Notes under the pieces: model-generated
What the model was told of the DNA's origin: nothing
The model's database searches: none
The model's input: only the letters and a program-made list of their open reading frames with translations
Shown: positions 46,729-55,150 of the stretch, one piece after another
Layout: each line of letters begins with the position of its first letter
Position numbering within the stretch: the first letter of the stretch is position 1
Program-made: the position numbers and the translations under genes
Origin: Paraburkholderia nodosa
Lineage (GTDB): Bacteria > Pseudomonadota > Gammaproteobacteria > Burkholderiales > Burkholderiaceae
Assembly (NCBI RefSeq): GCF_001718195.1
Contig: NZ_MCNV01000028.1
Coordinates: forward strand, 28,281-92,280
Length of the DNA stretch: 64,000 bases
Direction of reading: 5' to 3'

Positions 46729-48003
46729 CGTGATGTCATGTGTACTGCTATTCGGCGAGCCCACACTCTCTGCCAGCGTGTAGCGGAAATCGCGCAACGT
46801 CGCGCGAATTGCCCTGTCGACTTCTTCCTCCGATGCGCCGCGATAGCGGAAGCGTGCGAGGATGTTGCCCGAGCAGCTGGAACCGTTGAATAAGTGACGT
46901 CTCGCCGGGAGCACAGCTTCGTAAAGCCCCGGGATAGTGTTCGGCAATTGTGCGTCGACGAATATCTTGCCGACTGGCTCTGGCAGCATCAGGAATCCAC
47001 CGCGTGTGATAGAGGTTGACGCGATTAACGCCGCCTGCGCCCGTGCGGCGTACCGCGCTTCGTCACCTGATTGGTGAGTGACCCAGAGGTCGAAGAGGTC
47101 GACGCCGTACAATTCATGGAAGAGAAAGGGAATTTCCCCGCTGCCGACACGGGCACCGACATCCAGAAAATAGAATCCGTCGCAAGCTCCGATTATCTCG
47201 AGATGAAACGGTCCATTGCTCAAGGCGAGCGCTTTCAGGCATGCCGCCGCGAATTCAAGCACCGCATCATTGAGCGGCCCCGGGTCGAGCATCACCGAGC
47301 CTAGGGGTTTTCCTTGTGCAAACTGAAGACGGTTGTTGATGTAGCGGGACGCGCGCGCAATTACCCATGTGTCGTCTCGCACGAAACCGTCAACGTGATA
47401 GACGGGTCCTTCGATGTACTCCTCGCACTCGTACTCAACCAGCGGTAGTGTCGGCCACAACATATCCAATCGCGCACGGGTGTCGATGCGCGGTACGTCT
47501 AGGCCTGCCGCGCCGGTACGTGGCTTTACCATGATCGGAAAGCGCATCACAGGGGACGAATTTGCTTTCGCAAAGGCCACATCTTCCAACGCTGCAACGC
47601 GTGGCACACGCAGGCCCGCGGCAGCAACGGTATGCTTCATAGCGGTCTTGTCACGAAAGCGGACGACGGTATCTGGCAGATCGCCAGGGATATTGAACGA
47701 ATTGCGCAGTCGCGCGGCCTTCAGAAGGTCGAATTCGGACAATGCGATCAGCCTGTCGATGCCGCCGAGCGCCGATTGACAGGAGCTCATGGCCTTATGC
47801 AGCGCATCTTCATCAAGGATGTCTGCTAGCTCTTCGACATGCGCGGTTTGAGAGGCGTCGAGCGCAGCCGCGCCGTTCGGCGTGCAGATGTAAGCGACGT
47901 TATTCGTCGCGTGATCGATGTAGCGATGGTAAGCTGCAAAGCCGTCGGACCATCGGTTAAGCACGACTATGCGGCTACGCGGGGCGTGTTTGTTGGTTGT
48001 CAT
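46696..48003 (-). CDS. ATP-grasp ligase B of the nodD-linked cluster
   Basis: ATP-grasp protein of 435 residues from the ATG at 48003 (a TTG nine bases further upstream is also open). The ATP-grasp core holds RFRDKTAMKHTVAAAGLRVP, FPIMVKPRTGAAGLDV with the ATP-binding Lys, VEYECEEYIEGPVYHVDGFV, and the metal-site block GPFHLEIIG then FYFLDVGARVGSGE, whose Glu and Asp are kept. Such enzymes join a carboxylate to an amine through an acyl-phosphate. It is the last gene of the run heme-oxygenase-like, ATP-grasp A, ATP-grasp B, 89 bp after A, and is convergent with nodD. No partner substrate is known. Confidence 0.72.
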   Translation of the reverse strand: MTTNKHAPRSRIVVLNRWSDGFAAYHRYIDHATNNVAYICTPNGAAALDASQTAHVEELADILDEDALHKAMSSCQSALGGIDRLIALSEFDLLKAARLRNSFNIPGDLPDTVVRFRDKTAMKHTVAAAGLRVPRVAALEDVAFAKANSSPVMRFPIMVKPRTGAAGLDVPRIDTRARLDMLWPTLPLVEYECEEYIEGPVYHVDGFVRDDTWVIARASRYINNRLQFAQGKPLGSVMLDPGPLNDAVLEFAAACLKALALSNGPFHLEIIGACDGFYFLDVGARVGSGEIPFLFHELYGVDLFDLWVTHQSGDEARYAARAQAALIASTSITRGGFLMLPEPVGKIFVDAQLPNTIPGLYEAVLPARRHLFNGSSCSGNILARFRYRGASEEEVDRAIRATLRDFRYTLAESVGSPNSSTHDITLRKTLRLLQQ

Positions 48004-48092
48004 GAAGGGCAAACCGTTCAGATATCGTTACAGGCGCGGCCGGATCCGAGCGCTCTCAGCGCTTCAGCAAGGCGCAAATCAAGGTCGACCGA

Positions 48093-49226
48093 TCAGGCGC
48101 GATGAACAACACATGGCCGACACGGCCGCTCGTCGCGGGACTGAGCCGCCGATTGAGAATGGACCACCACCTCCTGGAAAACTGGTATGGCGCGAACGCG
48201 TTCGACGGCGGCCGCGTCGCCTACCGGTGCGAAGAACCGCACGCCGCTGACACACAGGGCAGGTCTTGCATCGACGTCGGGGGCTGGATCAGGATCGCCG
48301 AGGTGGCTGCGTATCGCTAATTCCGGCAGAGAGATTGACCTGCTGAGTTCGATGAGCCGATAGGTGCGATCACCTCCGAGGCAGGCCGCGATCTTGATCA
48401 GCACCGGACCGTCGCGTGTTATGCGCACTTTGGCGTGGAAAACACCGAGGGTCAGTCCAATCTGCGCCGCGGTGTGCTCGACGTAATTGACGAGCGCGGC
48501 TCCTTGGTCCGCGCTCAAAGAGGCTTCGACAAAGTGGCCCAATTTTGCGAAATTCTGCTCTGCGCCCAAAAGATTTTCGGTTACTGCGACGACGCGGGGT
48601 CCGTGCTGGCTGCTGACGTAGCCTTCGATGCAGTACTCTGGGCCCTTCAGATACTGTTCAAGGAGCAACACGTTGCCGGCCTTGTGGCCGATATCGACAA
48701 CGCCGTGATGCATGGCACACTCGACCGCAAGTTGCAACTGGGAAAGAGAATTGACGTACCTCACATGCATGCCGCCGCGGACAGGCTTGAGGACGGCTGG
48801 AAAACCTACGTGTAAAGCGGCTGTTATGACGTCGCGACGATGTGCGATGAGGGCGAACTCAGGAACCGCCAGTCCGGCGGCGGCGAGATGCATGCGGCTG
48901 CGATATTTATCACGCGTGAGTGCTGCCGCTTCCGGCTGCAAATGGGGAAGACCAAGGAGCGCCGCTGATTCAGCTGCTACGCCGGTTGCGTATTCGCAAC
49001 CGGGTACGATCGCATCGACGCCGATGGCGCATGCGGCGGCCGCCACGGCGTTCGGCGAGGCAGTGTCCACCATCGTGTACGACACCGCGGCGGCCTGCAG
49101 TTCGCGTGACAGGGGGGGCTCATCGCTTTTGGCCGAAAATACGTGGGTGGCCACGCCAAGGCGCACGGCTGAGGCGACCAGTGCGGTCCCGGACGAGCGC
49201 GGCTCTATCACGATGATGGCGGTCAT
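48093..49226 (-). CDS. ATP-grasp protein A of the nodD-linked cluster, active site degenerate
   Basis: Full-length ATP-grasp fold protein of 377 residues, paralogous to the frameshifted gene at 4508-5524. ATP-side features remain: FPAVLKPVRGGMHV, and LLLEQYLKGPEYCIEGYVSS. In the metal-binding region, however, it reads GVFHAKVRI and VLIKIAACLGGD, where the paralogue reads GVFHAEVRM and TLIEIAVRLGGD. Two Glu-to-Lys changes and one Arg-to-Cys, all explained by G-to-A or C-to-T transitions, remove residues normally essential for Mg-ATP. It may be a pseudoenzyme, an allosteric partner of B, or a gene in early decay. Its ATG overlaps the upstream stop as ATGA. Confidence 0.7.
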   Translation of the reverse strand: MTAIIVIEPRSSGTALVASAVRLGVATHVFSAKSDEPPLSRELQAAAVSYTMVDTASPNAVAAAACAIGVDAIVPGCEYATGVAAESAALLGLPHLQPEAAALTRDKYRSRMHLAAAGLAVPEFALIAHRRDVITAALHVGFPAVLKPVRGGMHVRYVNSLSQLQLAVECAMHHGVVDIGHKAGNVLLLEQYLKGPEYCIEGYVSSQHGPRVVAVTENLLGAEQNFAKLGHFVEASLSADQGAALVNYVEHTAAQIGLTLGVFHAKVRITRDGPVLIKIAACLGGDRTYRLIELSRSISLPELAIRSHLGDPDPAPDVDARPALCVSGVRFFAPVGDAAAVERVRAIPVFQEVVVHSQSAAQSRDERPCRPCVVHRA

Positions 49227-49936
49227 TTGATCGCTGCCTGTTCAGTGCCGGTTTCCGGCCGGGGTAGGGTCGCCACACGCAACTCTTCGAAATACTCGTG
49301 AATCATTCCGACAAAGTTGTTCAAATAGATTTCTGCTTTCTCCATTCCGCCCCAGCCACCGATCGCGAGCTTCAGAGCGATCCATGTGGAGTCTTCCAAG
49401 CTGCGCGATTCGGCGTACTCAATGTGGCTGAGTGTACCCTTTACGTGATCGTGCCCGAATGCGCGCGCGGCTGATTCCGCGATGACCTTGTTGTAGCGGC
49501 CCGAATACCATGCCTGCAACCAGTTCAAGAGCATCGTAGGGAGCGGGCCATCGCGGACAATGCTGAGGTAGAGATATCCGATTAGCTTGTCTGTGCTATT
49601 GAATGGTCTAATGCTGTCCACGCTTGCTGCGGTCAGGCCGAACCTCTCGAGGTCATGCAGAAGAAGGCATTCTTGCCCATACTCTTGTGCGAGGTGTTGC
49701 GCCAGCATCTGCGCGAGCGAGTTGTCCTGGCTGCCTATCTTGTAAAGCGCGAATGCGCCTACCTCGTTGTTGAGCCGGATGCGCAACACGGTTTCGACGA
49801 GATGGCGCCGATAGTACTCACTGTCGATCCAGTCGCCGCAGTGGAACGCAGCGGTTTCCGGCGAAATTGCGAGTGCCTGGTCCATGGCATGCTTGGCAAG
49901 CTCCTCGAAGCGAACCCGATCGTTGGGTGTATTCAT
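49223..49936 (-). CDS. Heme-oxygenase-like protein of the nodD-linked cluster
   Basis: All-helical protein of 237 residues resembling the TENA/heme-oxygenase-like group (PF14518-type), which includes metal-dependent oxidases acting on amino and fatty acids. The ATG at 49936 has TCTGGAG six bases upstream; an open frame to 50212 lacks family similarity. Conserved with the broken copy are RHLVETVLRIRLNNE, WYSGRYNK, and HxKGxLxHI with the following acidic residue. The family's usual E-x2-H-E reads EYGQE here (residues 85-89), so the metal-binding set is uncertain. It heads an operon with two ATP-grasp genes, coupled by an ATGA overlap to the next. Function unknown; an oxygenase in a small-molecule pathway is inference. 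Confidence 0.65.
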   Translation of the reverse strand: MNTPNDRVRFEELAKHAMDQALAISPETAAFHCGDWIDSEYYRRHLVETVLRIRLNNEVGAFALYKIGSQDNSLAQMLAQHLAQEYGQECLLLHDLERFGLTAASVDSIRPFNSTDKLIGYLYLSIVRDGPLPTMLLNWLQAWYSGRYNKVIAESAARAFGHDHVKGTLSHIEYAESRSLEDSTWIALKLAIGGWGGMEKAEIYLNNFVGMIHEYFEELRVATLPRPETGTEQAAIK

Positions 49937-50393
49937 GTGATCTCCAGATAGGATGAGAAGGAGCGAACGCGGCGCGCTGCGTAGCGGGTCAGCGGCGAAT
50001 AAACCGGAGACACGAACTGCTCGTGGCACGAAGCAATGGTGGCTCGCTAGCTTCGCGAAAGTCCCCACGCTTGGCCTCGAAGCAGCGCACCGGACGCCGT
50101 GCAACGAGAGGGCGTTGAAGGCCGACCGCTCTCGGGTGGCCCCAAATTGGGTCGCTCTTTGCAGAGCGGTCTGCTTTGGCAAACGCCATCGCATCGAAAT
50201 GATTGCTGTCAACCGACAACTGACCCAATCGTTTCCTTAAACACAGCGAATGCTTTTTGTAACAGGTATCTAGGCTCCATTCCCATTCGTTTTTTGCTCA
50301 CCCATGCTCTCGACTTGGGCGACGGAAGGATACTAACTGCAGCGGTATGCGTGGTATAAGCTGATAATGTTTATGTTTGCATGAGGGAAATTG
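49937..50393. promoter_or_regulatory. Divergent control region between the cluster and its LysR gene
   Basis: About 455 bp that must hold the promoters of the heme-oxygenase-like/ATP-grasp operon (minus) and the lysR gene (plus). At 50193-50207 ATCGAAATGATTGCT resembles the ATC-N9-GAT element seen upstream of the decayed locus (7413-7427). No nod box and no sigma-54 site were found. The promoters themselves could not be placed. Confidence 0.45.
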
Positions 50394-51326
50394 ATGATTC
50401 GCGATCTCGACAGCACACTACTGCGTACGTTCGTGACGGTAGTGGAAGCCGGCAGTGTGAGCAATGCTGCCATGGAGCTGCATCGTACACAGGCTGCCGT
50501 CAGCATGGCCCTCCGGCGGCTCGAAGACGAAGTCGGCCAGCGCCTCCTTGAGCGTTCACCGCGCGGCGTGAAGCCGACCTCTGCGGGCAATGTTCTGTTG
50601 CCGTATGCACACAAGCTGCTCGAAATTGGCCTTGCGGCGCGTTCCGCTCTTACTTCGGGTGAAGTTGCGGGTACCGTGAAAATTGGACTTCCCGAGGACA
50701 TCGCGATGAGTCACCTCCGCCATGCACTGCGGCAATTTTCGACATTGTTTCCTGATGTAGCCCTGGAGATCGTCGTTGATGCGAGTCCGGCCTTATCGCA
50801 GCGGCTCATGAGCAACACACTCGATTTCGCGATTGGTGATCCAGCCCAGATCCCCGCGGAACCGCTCGTCACCTGGCGACATCCCCTTCGCTGGGCGGCT
50901 GCGCGCACGCGCAATGATGATCTCGGAGACGGTCCGCTGTCGATTGTTGCATTCGGCGGTGCATGCAGGTGGCAGGAGAGCTATTTTGCCACGTTGCTTG
51001 AAGCAGGTATCGCTTGGCGCGTGGCCTGCAAAAGCACGAGCCTCTCTGCGGTTCAGTCAGCCGTTGAAGCTGGGCTCGGCGTTGCGCTACTTCTGGATTG
51101 GCAGGTGCGCCGCGATACGATGCGTGCGATCGATCCCAGCGCAGTAGGGTTGCCGCTGCCGCCGGTGGCGGAATTCGGTCTCTTTAGTCCTGGGCGATTA
51201 GAAGACCGCTCGTCTGCGGCCAACGCACTTCAGCGTTTTCTCTTCCGTTCGCTGCAATTGAGTACTCTTGGAGACGGTGTACACGACGGAGCGTCATCAG
51301 GCTTGCCACTGCGTGCTTCAAACTAA
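50394..51326 (+). CDS. LysR-type regulator next to the ATP-grasp cluster
   Basis: LysR-family regulator of 310 residues, not a NodD. The helix-turn-helix is TLLRTFVTVVEAGSVSNAAM with TQAAVSMALRRLEDEVGQRL and LERSPRGVKPTSAGN; the co-inducer domain starts VKIGLPEDIA. The ATG at 50394 has AGGGA six bases upstream; the TTG three bases before is not needed. It is divergent from the heme-oxygenase-like/ATP-grasp operon, the standard arrangement for a LysR protein and its target. The ligand is unknown and the target assignment is inference. Confidence 0.85.
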   Translation: MIRDLDSTLLRTFVTVVEAGSVSNAAMELHRTQAAVSMALRRLEDEVGQRLLERSPRGVKPTSAGNVLLPYAHKLLEIGLAARSALTSGEVAGTVKIGLPEDIAMSHLRHALRQFSTLFPDVALEIVVDASPALSQRLMSNTLDFAIGDPAQIPAEPLVTWRHPLRWAAARTRNDDLGDGPLSIVAFGGACRWQESYFATLLEAGIAWRVACKSTSLSAVQSAVEAGLGVALLLDWQVRRDTMRAIDPSAVGLPLPPVAEFGLFSPGRLEDRSSAANALQRFLFRSLQLSTLGDGVHDGASSGLPLRASN

Positions 51327-51762
51327 TGAGCCTCTGAGGTAAAACGCGTCGAAGGGCCGAACTTCGGCGCGCCAAATGGAGGTTCAGACGATAACGTCCT
51401 GTCTTTTGAATCCAGCATCAACGCTACGTGAAGCGCGTTCTCTAATTCACGCGCAGTCATGCTATTTCCCCACAAATCAAGTGCGACTCATGCATTTAAA
51501 CATAGACTGCCGCACAAATCTAAATTTGTCGTAAAACCAACGCTTTCTTTCGGTAGTATCCCATCTGCGCACAAAGATACCTCGTGTTTTTGTCGTATTT
51601 CTGACACCGCGACTCCGATTGTCGCGTCTCTGTCTGTTTTGTCGGCTTTCGTGCCCGTTGCGATAAGAATTCACCGTGGCTTGCGCAAATGTAGCGCCGC
51701 CATTCATTGTGTTGGGACCCGGGTCCCGCGGCGCTAACGTGCAATTTCCGGAGTTCAGATCT
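51327..51762. other. Region upstream of nifA
   Basis: About 435 bp without a supportable gene. It must contain the nifA promoter. I found neither a clean sigma-54 site nor a TGT-N10-ACA element. The stretch 51460-51560 is AT-rich relative to its neighbours. Confidence 0.35.
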
Positions 51763-53409
51763 ATGTCGCAGCTCGATGTCAATGAGAGTCATCTCAATTT
51801 TGATGTGGTCTACAAAGTAGTAAAGACGTTGACCTCGTCACGAGATACCGAAAGGACGTTGGAGAGATCTTTGCATTACCTCTCATATGCGTGTGGATGG
51901 CGCTCCGCGTTTATTGCGGTCACTGAGCCAGACGGCCATCTGGGCGGCCTGTGTGGCACGGGGTTGTCAGCGGGCTGGCGTGAACGTCTGCGTTTCTTGC
52001 CCAATGACGGGGTATTGGGGCGAATACACACAAACGACTCAGCCGTCGTGGTGGCGAGACTGCGTGATGAACCACTCTTCGTGGACAGCATCGATATCTT
52101 CGACGGATTGGAAGGTGAGCATGTGGCACTGCTCGGGGCGCCGATCAGGTATGAAGGGCGGCCGCTCGGCGTACTTGTTGCGTTCTGCGAGAACACGGAC
52201 GGACAGCGCGCCTTTGCGAGCGACCTCCAACTCATGAAGGTCGTCGCGGCGCCGATGGGCCAGGCACTTCTGCTTGATCGTGCGTCGGGACAGATGGGCC
52301 AAACCGCGCGACAGGAGATGAGACGAGCGGTCAACGCAGACCAGACTTCGTCTCGTATCGACAATGTGCTCGGAGAATCTGCCGCCATGCAACGCGTCTT
52401 TTCGCAAGTTCATCAAGTAGCGCCAGCGCGGACGACGGTGCTTTTGCGCGGCGAGAGCGGAACTGGAAAGGAGCTGATCGCGCGCGCGATTTATGGGTTA
52501 TCGCCCCGCAAGGGCCGGCCGTTCATATCGGTGAACTGTGCGGCGCTCACTGAAACACTGCTAGAAAGCGAATTATTCGGCCATGAGAAGGGAGCGTTTA
52601 CCGGTGCGCAATATCAACGCAAAGGGCGTTTTGAACTGGCGCACGGTGGGACACTTTTCCTCGACGAGATCGGCGACATCTCGCCTTCGTTCCAAGCCAA
52701 ATTGTTGCGAGTTTTGCAGGAACGAGAGTTCGAGCGGGTGGGTGGCACCACCCCGGTAAGAGTCGACGTGAGGCTGATCGTTGCCACGAACCGCAACCTC
52801 GAACAAATGGTGAAGGCGGGGGAATTTCGTGCGGATCTCTACTACCGCATCAACGTCGTTAGTATCCTTTTGCCGCCGTTGCGCGAACGCCGTGAGGACA
52901 TTCCGGCAATGGCGCAGCACTTTTTGGATCGCTTTAACCGCGACAATCGTCGATCTTTGCATTTCAATGAACAAGCGTTTCGGGTTCTTTCCAGCTGCTA
53001 CTGGCCTGGCAATGTGCGCGAGCTGGAAAATTGCGTTGAGCGTACCGCGACCATGGCGGATCACGACACGATAGATCGATTTTCCTTTCTGTGTGAGAGA
53101 GGCCGGTGCCTCACCAAAGAGCTACATTACATCGAACGAGAAGACGCTGTGCGTGCTGCCCGCACGTTGGACGCTACAAACAGTGAAGTGCCGAATGCCC
53201 TGGCGAGTGTAAGTGCCGGTGATTGGAATGGGCGTAGCTTCGATACGCCAAGCGGTAGCGACATGCCGGGCAGCGAGCGGGAACAGCTTGTGTGGGCAAT
53301 GGAGCGCTGTGGATGGGTGCAAGCGAAGGCCGCACGACTCCTACATATCACGCCGCGGCAGATCGGCTACGCACTGCGTAAGCACGGGATCAAGCTGCGC
53401 CGCTTCTGA
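51763..53409 (+). CDS. nifA: Nitrogen-fixation activator NifA, oxygen-sensitive type
   Basis: Sigma-54 activator of 548 residues from the ATG at 51763, which has GGAG eight bases upstream; the frame is open back to 51676. Domains are an N-terminal GAF (about 25-180), the AAA+ core with Walker A GESGTGKE (230-237), GAFTGA (277-282) and TLFLDEIGD, and a C-terminal Fis-type helix-turn-helix (AKAARLLHITPRQIGYALRK). The cysteines Cys412-X11-Cys424-X19-Cys444-X4-Cys449 match the oxygen-sensing pattern of rhizobial NifA. It lies 175 bp before the sigma-54 promoter of nifE, a likely direct target. Confidence 0.95.
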   Translation: MSQLDVNESHLNFDVVYKVVKTLTSSRDTERTLERSLHYLSYACGWRSAFIAVTEPDGHLGGLCGTGLSAGWRERLRFLPNDGVLGRIHTNDSAVVVARLRDEPLFVDSIDIFDGLEGEHVALLGAPIRYEGRPLGVLVAFCENTDGQRAFASDLQLMKVVAAPMGQALLLDRASGQMGQTARQEMRRAVNADQTSSRIDNVLGESAAMQRVFSQVHQVAPARTTVLLRGESGTGKELIARAIYGLSPRKGRPFISVNCAALTETLLESELFGHEKGAFTGAQYQRKGRFELAHGGTLFLDEIGDISPSFQAKLLRVLQEREFERVGGTTPVRVDVRLIVATNRNLEQMVKAGEFRADLYYRINVVSILLPPLRERREDIPAMAQHFLDRFNRDNRRSLHFNEQAFRVLSSCYWPGNVRELENCVERTATMADHDTIDRFSFLCERGRCLTKELHYIEREDAVRAARTLDATNSEVPNALASVSAGDWNGRSFDTPSGSDMPGSEREQLVWAMERCGWVQAKAARLLHITPRQIGYALRKHGIKLRRF

Positions 53410-53584
53410 AGGCAGCGGCGGTTGCGCGGATGCATTTGGAGAGACTGGGCGAGAAGGCTACCGGCAGGCTCTCGCGTGTCGCAACATTGTAGTGATTGGT
53501 TCAACTCCTTCAACGCAGGTAACAAGGACGACAAATCCGGCTTCGGCATAGCGTCACTATGACTGTTAGCTTGGGCTACGATGG

Positions 53585-53599
53585 TGGTACGCAATTTGC
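53585..53599 (+). promoter_or_regulatory. Sigma-54 promoter of nifEN
   Basis: TGGTAC-GCAAT-TTGC, one mismatch from TGGCAC-N5-TTGC. The -12 element ends 36 bp before the nifE ATG at 53635, so the transcript start would be about 53611. The nearest upstream NifA-site-like sequences (TGT-N10-TAG at 53477, TGT-N10-TAC at 53564) are imperfect. Confidence 0.75.
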
Positions 53600-53634
53600 C
53601 TGTAGTCGTGGACTTCTATTGTCAGGACTCTACG

Positions 53635-55128
53635 ATGTGGCTAAAGACGAGCGCTGTCGAGATCTTCAACGAACCGGGTTGCGCAAAGAACCTCGCGAAG
53701 AGCGAAAAGGAGCGCAAGCAAGGCTGTTCGAAGCAGGTTTCGCCGGGGGCGGCCGCTGGCGGATGCGCATTCGACGGCGCGCGGATCGCATTGCAGCCCG
53801 TGGTCGACGTTGCACACTTGGTGCACGGGCCTATTGCATGTGAAGGAAACTCTTGGGACAACCGCCATTCGGCATCGTCTGGGCCGACTCTCTACCGCAC
53901 CGCGTTCACAACCGATATCAATGAACTCGATGTAATTTACGGCGGTGAGAGGCGGCTTTTCAGGAGTCTGCGTGAAATTTTCGAAAAGTACGATCCGCCT
54001 GCCGTGTTCGTCTATCAGACGTGCGTGACCGCATTGATCGGCGATGATATAGACGCCGTATGCAGGCACGCGTCGGCAAAGTTCGGTAAGCCCATCATAC
54101 CGGTGAATGCGCCGGGCTTCGCAGGATCCAAAAACTTCGGCAACAAGCTCGCAGGGGAGACGATCCTCGATTACGTCATCGGCACGCGCGAGCCGGCGTA
54201 CAAGACACCATTCGATATTAATCTTATCGGTGAATATAACCTCTCGGGCGAGTTGTGGCAGATAAAGCCGTTGTTCGAGGCGCTCGGCATCCGGCTCCTG
54301 TCCTGCATCTCGGGAGACGGCCGCTACAGCGAGATCGCGAGCGCACACCGCGCGAAGGTCAACCTGGTGGTGTGCTCCAAGTCCATGCTCAACGTTGCGA
54401 CAAAAATGCAGAAGCGCTACGGTATTCCATACCTCGAGGGTTCATTCTACGGAATTGGCGACACGAGCGACACGCTGCGCGGGGTCGCGAGGCTACTGGT
54501 GGAGCAGGGTGCGCCGGACGATCTTATCGTGCGCACCGAGCACCTTGTCAAGGCAGAAGAGGCGCGCGTATGGGGGCGCGTTGCCCCGTACAGGCAGCGG
54601 CTCGATGGCAAACGTGTGCTGCTCATCACGGGCGGCGTGAAGTCATGGTCAGTGGTCGCGGCGCTGCAGGAGGCCGGGCTCGAGATCGTCGGCACTAGTG
54701 TGAAGAAAAGTACGGATGGGGATAAGGAAAGAATCAAGGAGATCATGGGCAATGACACGCGCATGGTCGACAATTTGACGGCGCGCGAGATGTACAACAT
54801 GCTCCGGGATGCGAAGGCGGACATCATGCTGTCTGGCGGGCGCTCGCAGTTTGTCGCGCTTAAGGCGCGCATGCCCTGGCTCGACGTGAATCAGGAGCGA
54901 CACCATCCGTACGCTGGCTACGAGGGCATTGTTAAATTGGTGCAGGAGATCGACCGCGCAATCCAGAACCCAGTCTGGCAGCAGGTGCGTATTCCTGCGC
55001 CGTGGGACGACGAAGAGGTAGTGCATCGCGAGGGGATTCTTAAGTCTTCCACGCACATCAATCCGATTCCGCGGGGCGCAGACGGTGAGGCATACGATTG
55101 GAACCTCCGCGCGGCGGTATCGAGTTGA
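53635..55128 (+). CDS. nifE: Nitrogenase FeMo-cofactor scaffold subunit NifE
   Basis: NifE of 497 residues, which with NifN forms the scaffold where FeMo-cofactor precursor is completed. The N-terminus FNEPGCAKNLAKSEKERKQG-C with GGCAFDGARIALQPVVDVAH and GPIACEGNSWDNRHSASSGP carries the cluster cysteines; FVYQTCVTALIGDDI, GTSVKKSTDGDKERIKE and LDVNQERHHPYAGYEG follow. The ATG at 53635 is used because the frame upstream (from 53581) overlaps the sigma-54 promoter and has no family similarity. Confidence 0.96.
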   Translation: MWLKTSAVEIFNEPGCAKNLAKSEKERKQGCSKQVSPGAAAGGCAFDGARIALQPVVDVAHLVHGPIACEGNSWDNRHSASSGPTLYRTAFTTDINELDVIYGGERRLFRSLREIFEKYDPPAVFVYQTCVTALIGDDIDAVCRHASAKFGKPIIPVNAPGFAGSKNFGNKLAGETILDYVIGTREPAYKTPFDINLIGEYNLSGELWQIKPLFEALGIRLLSCISGDGRYSEIASAHRAKVNLVVCSKSMLNVATKMQKRYGIPYLEGSFYGIGDTSDTLRGVARLLVEQGAPDDLIVRTEHLVKAEEARVWGRVAPYRQRLDGKRVLLITGGVKSWSVVAALQEAGLEIVGTSVKKSTDGDKERIKEIMGNDTRMVDNLTAREMYNMLRDAKADIMLSGGRSQFVALKARMPWLDVNQERHHPYAGYEGIVKLVQEIDRAIQNPVWQQVRIPAPWDDEEVVHREGILKSSTHINPIPRGADGEAYDWNLRAAVSS

Positions 55129-55150
55129 GTTTCGGAGTGGAGCACATATC

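Noticed and set aside
53641..54348. Minus-strand open frame of 235 codons opposite nifE
   Set aside because: Shadow of the nifE coding frame; composition is Arg/Ala-rich and no motif is seen.
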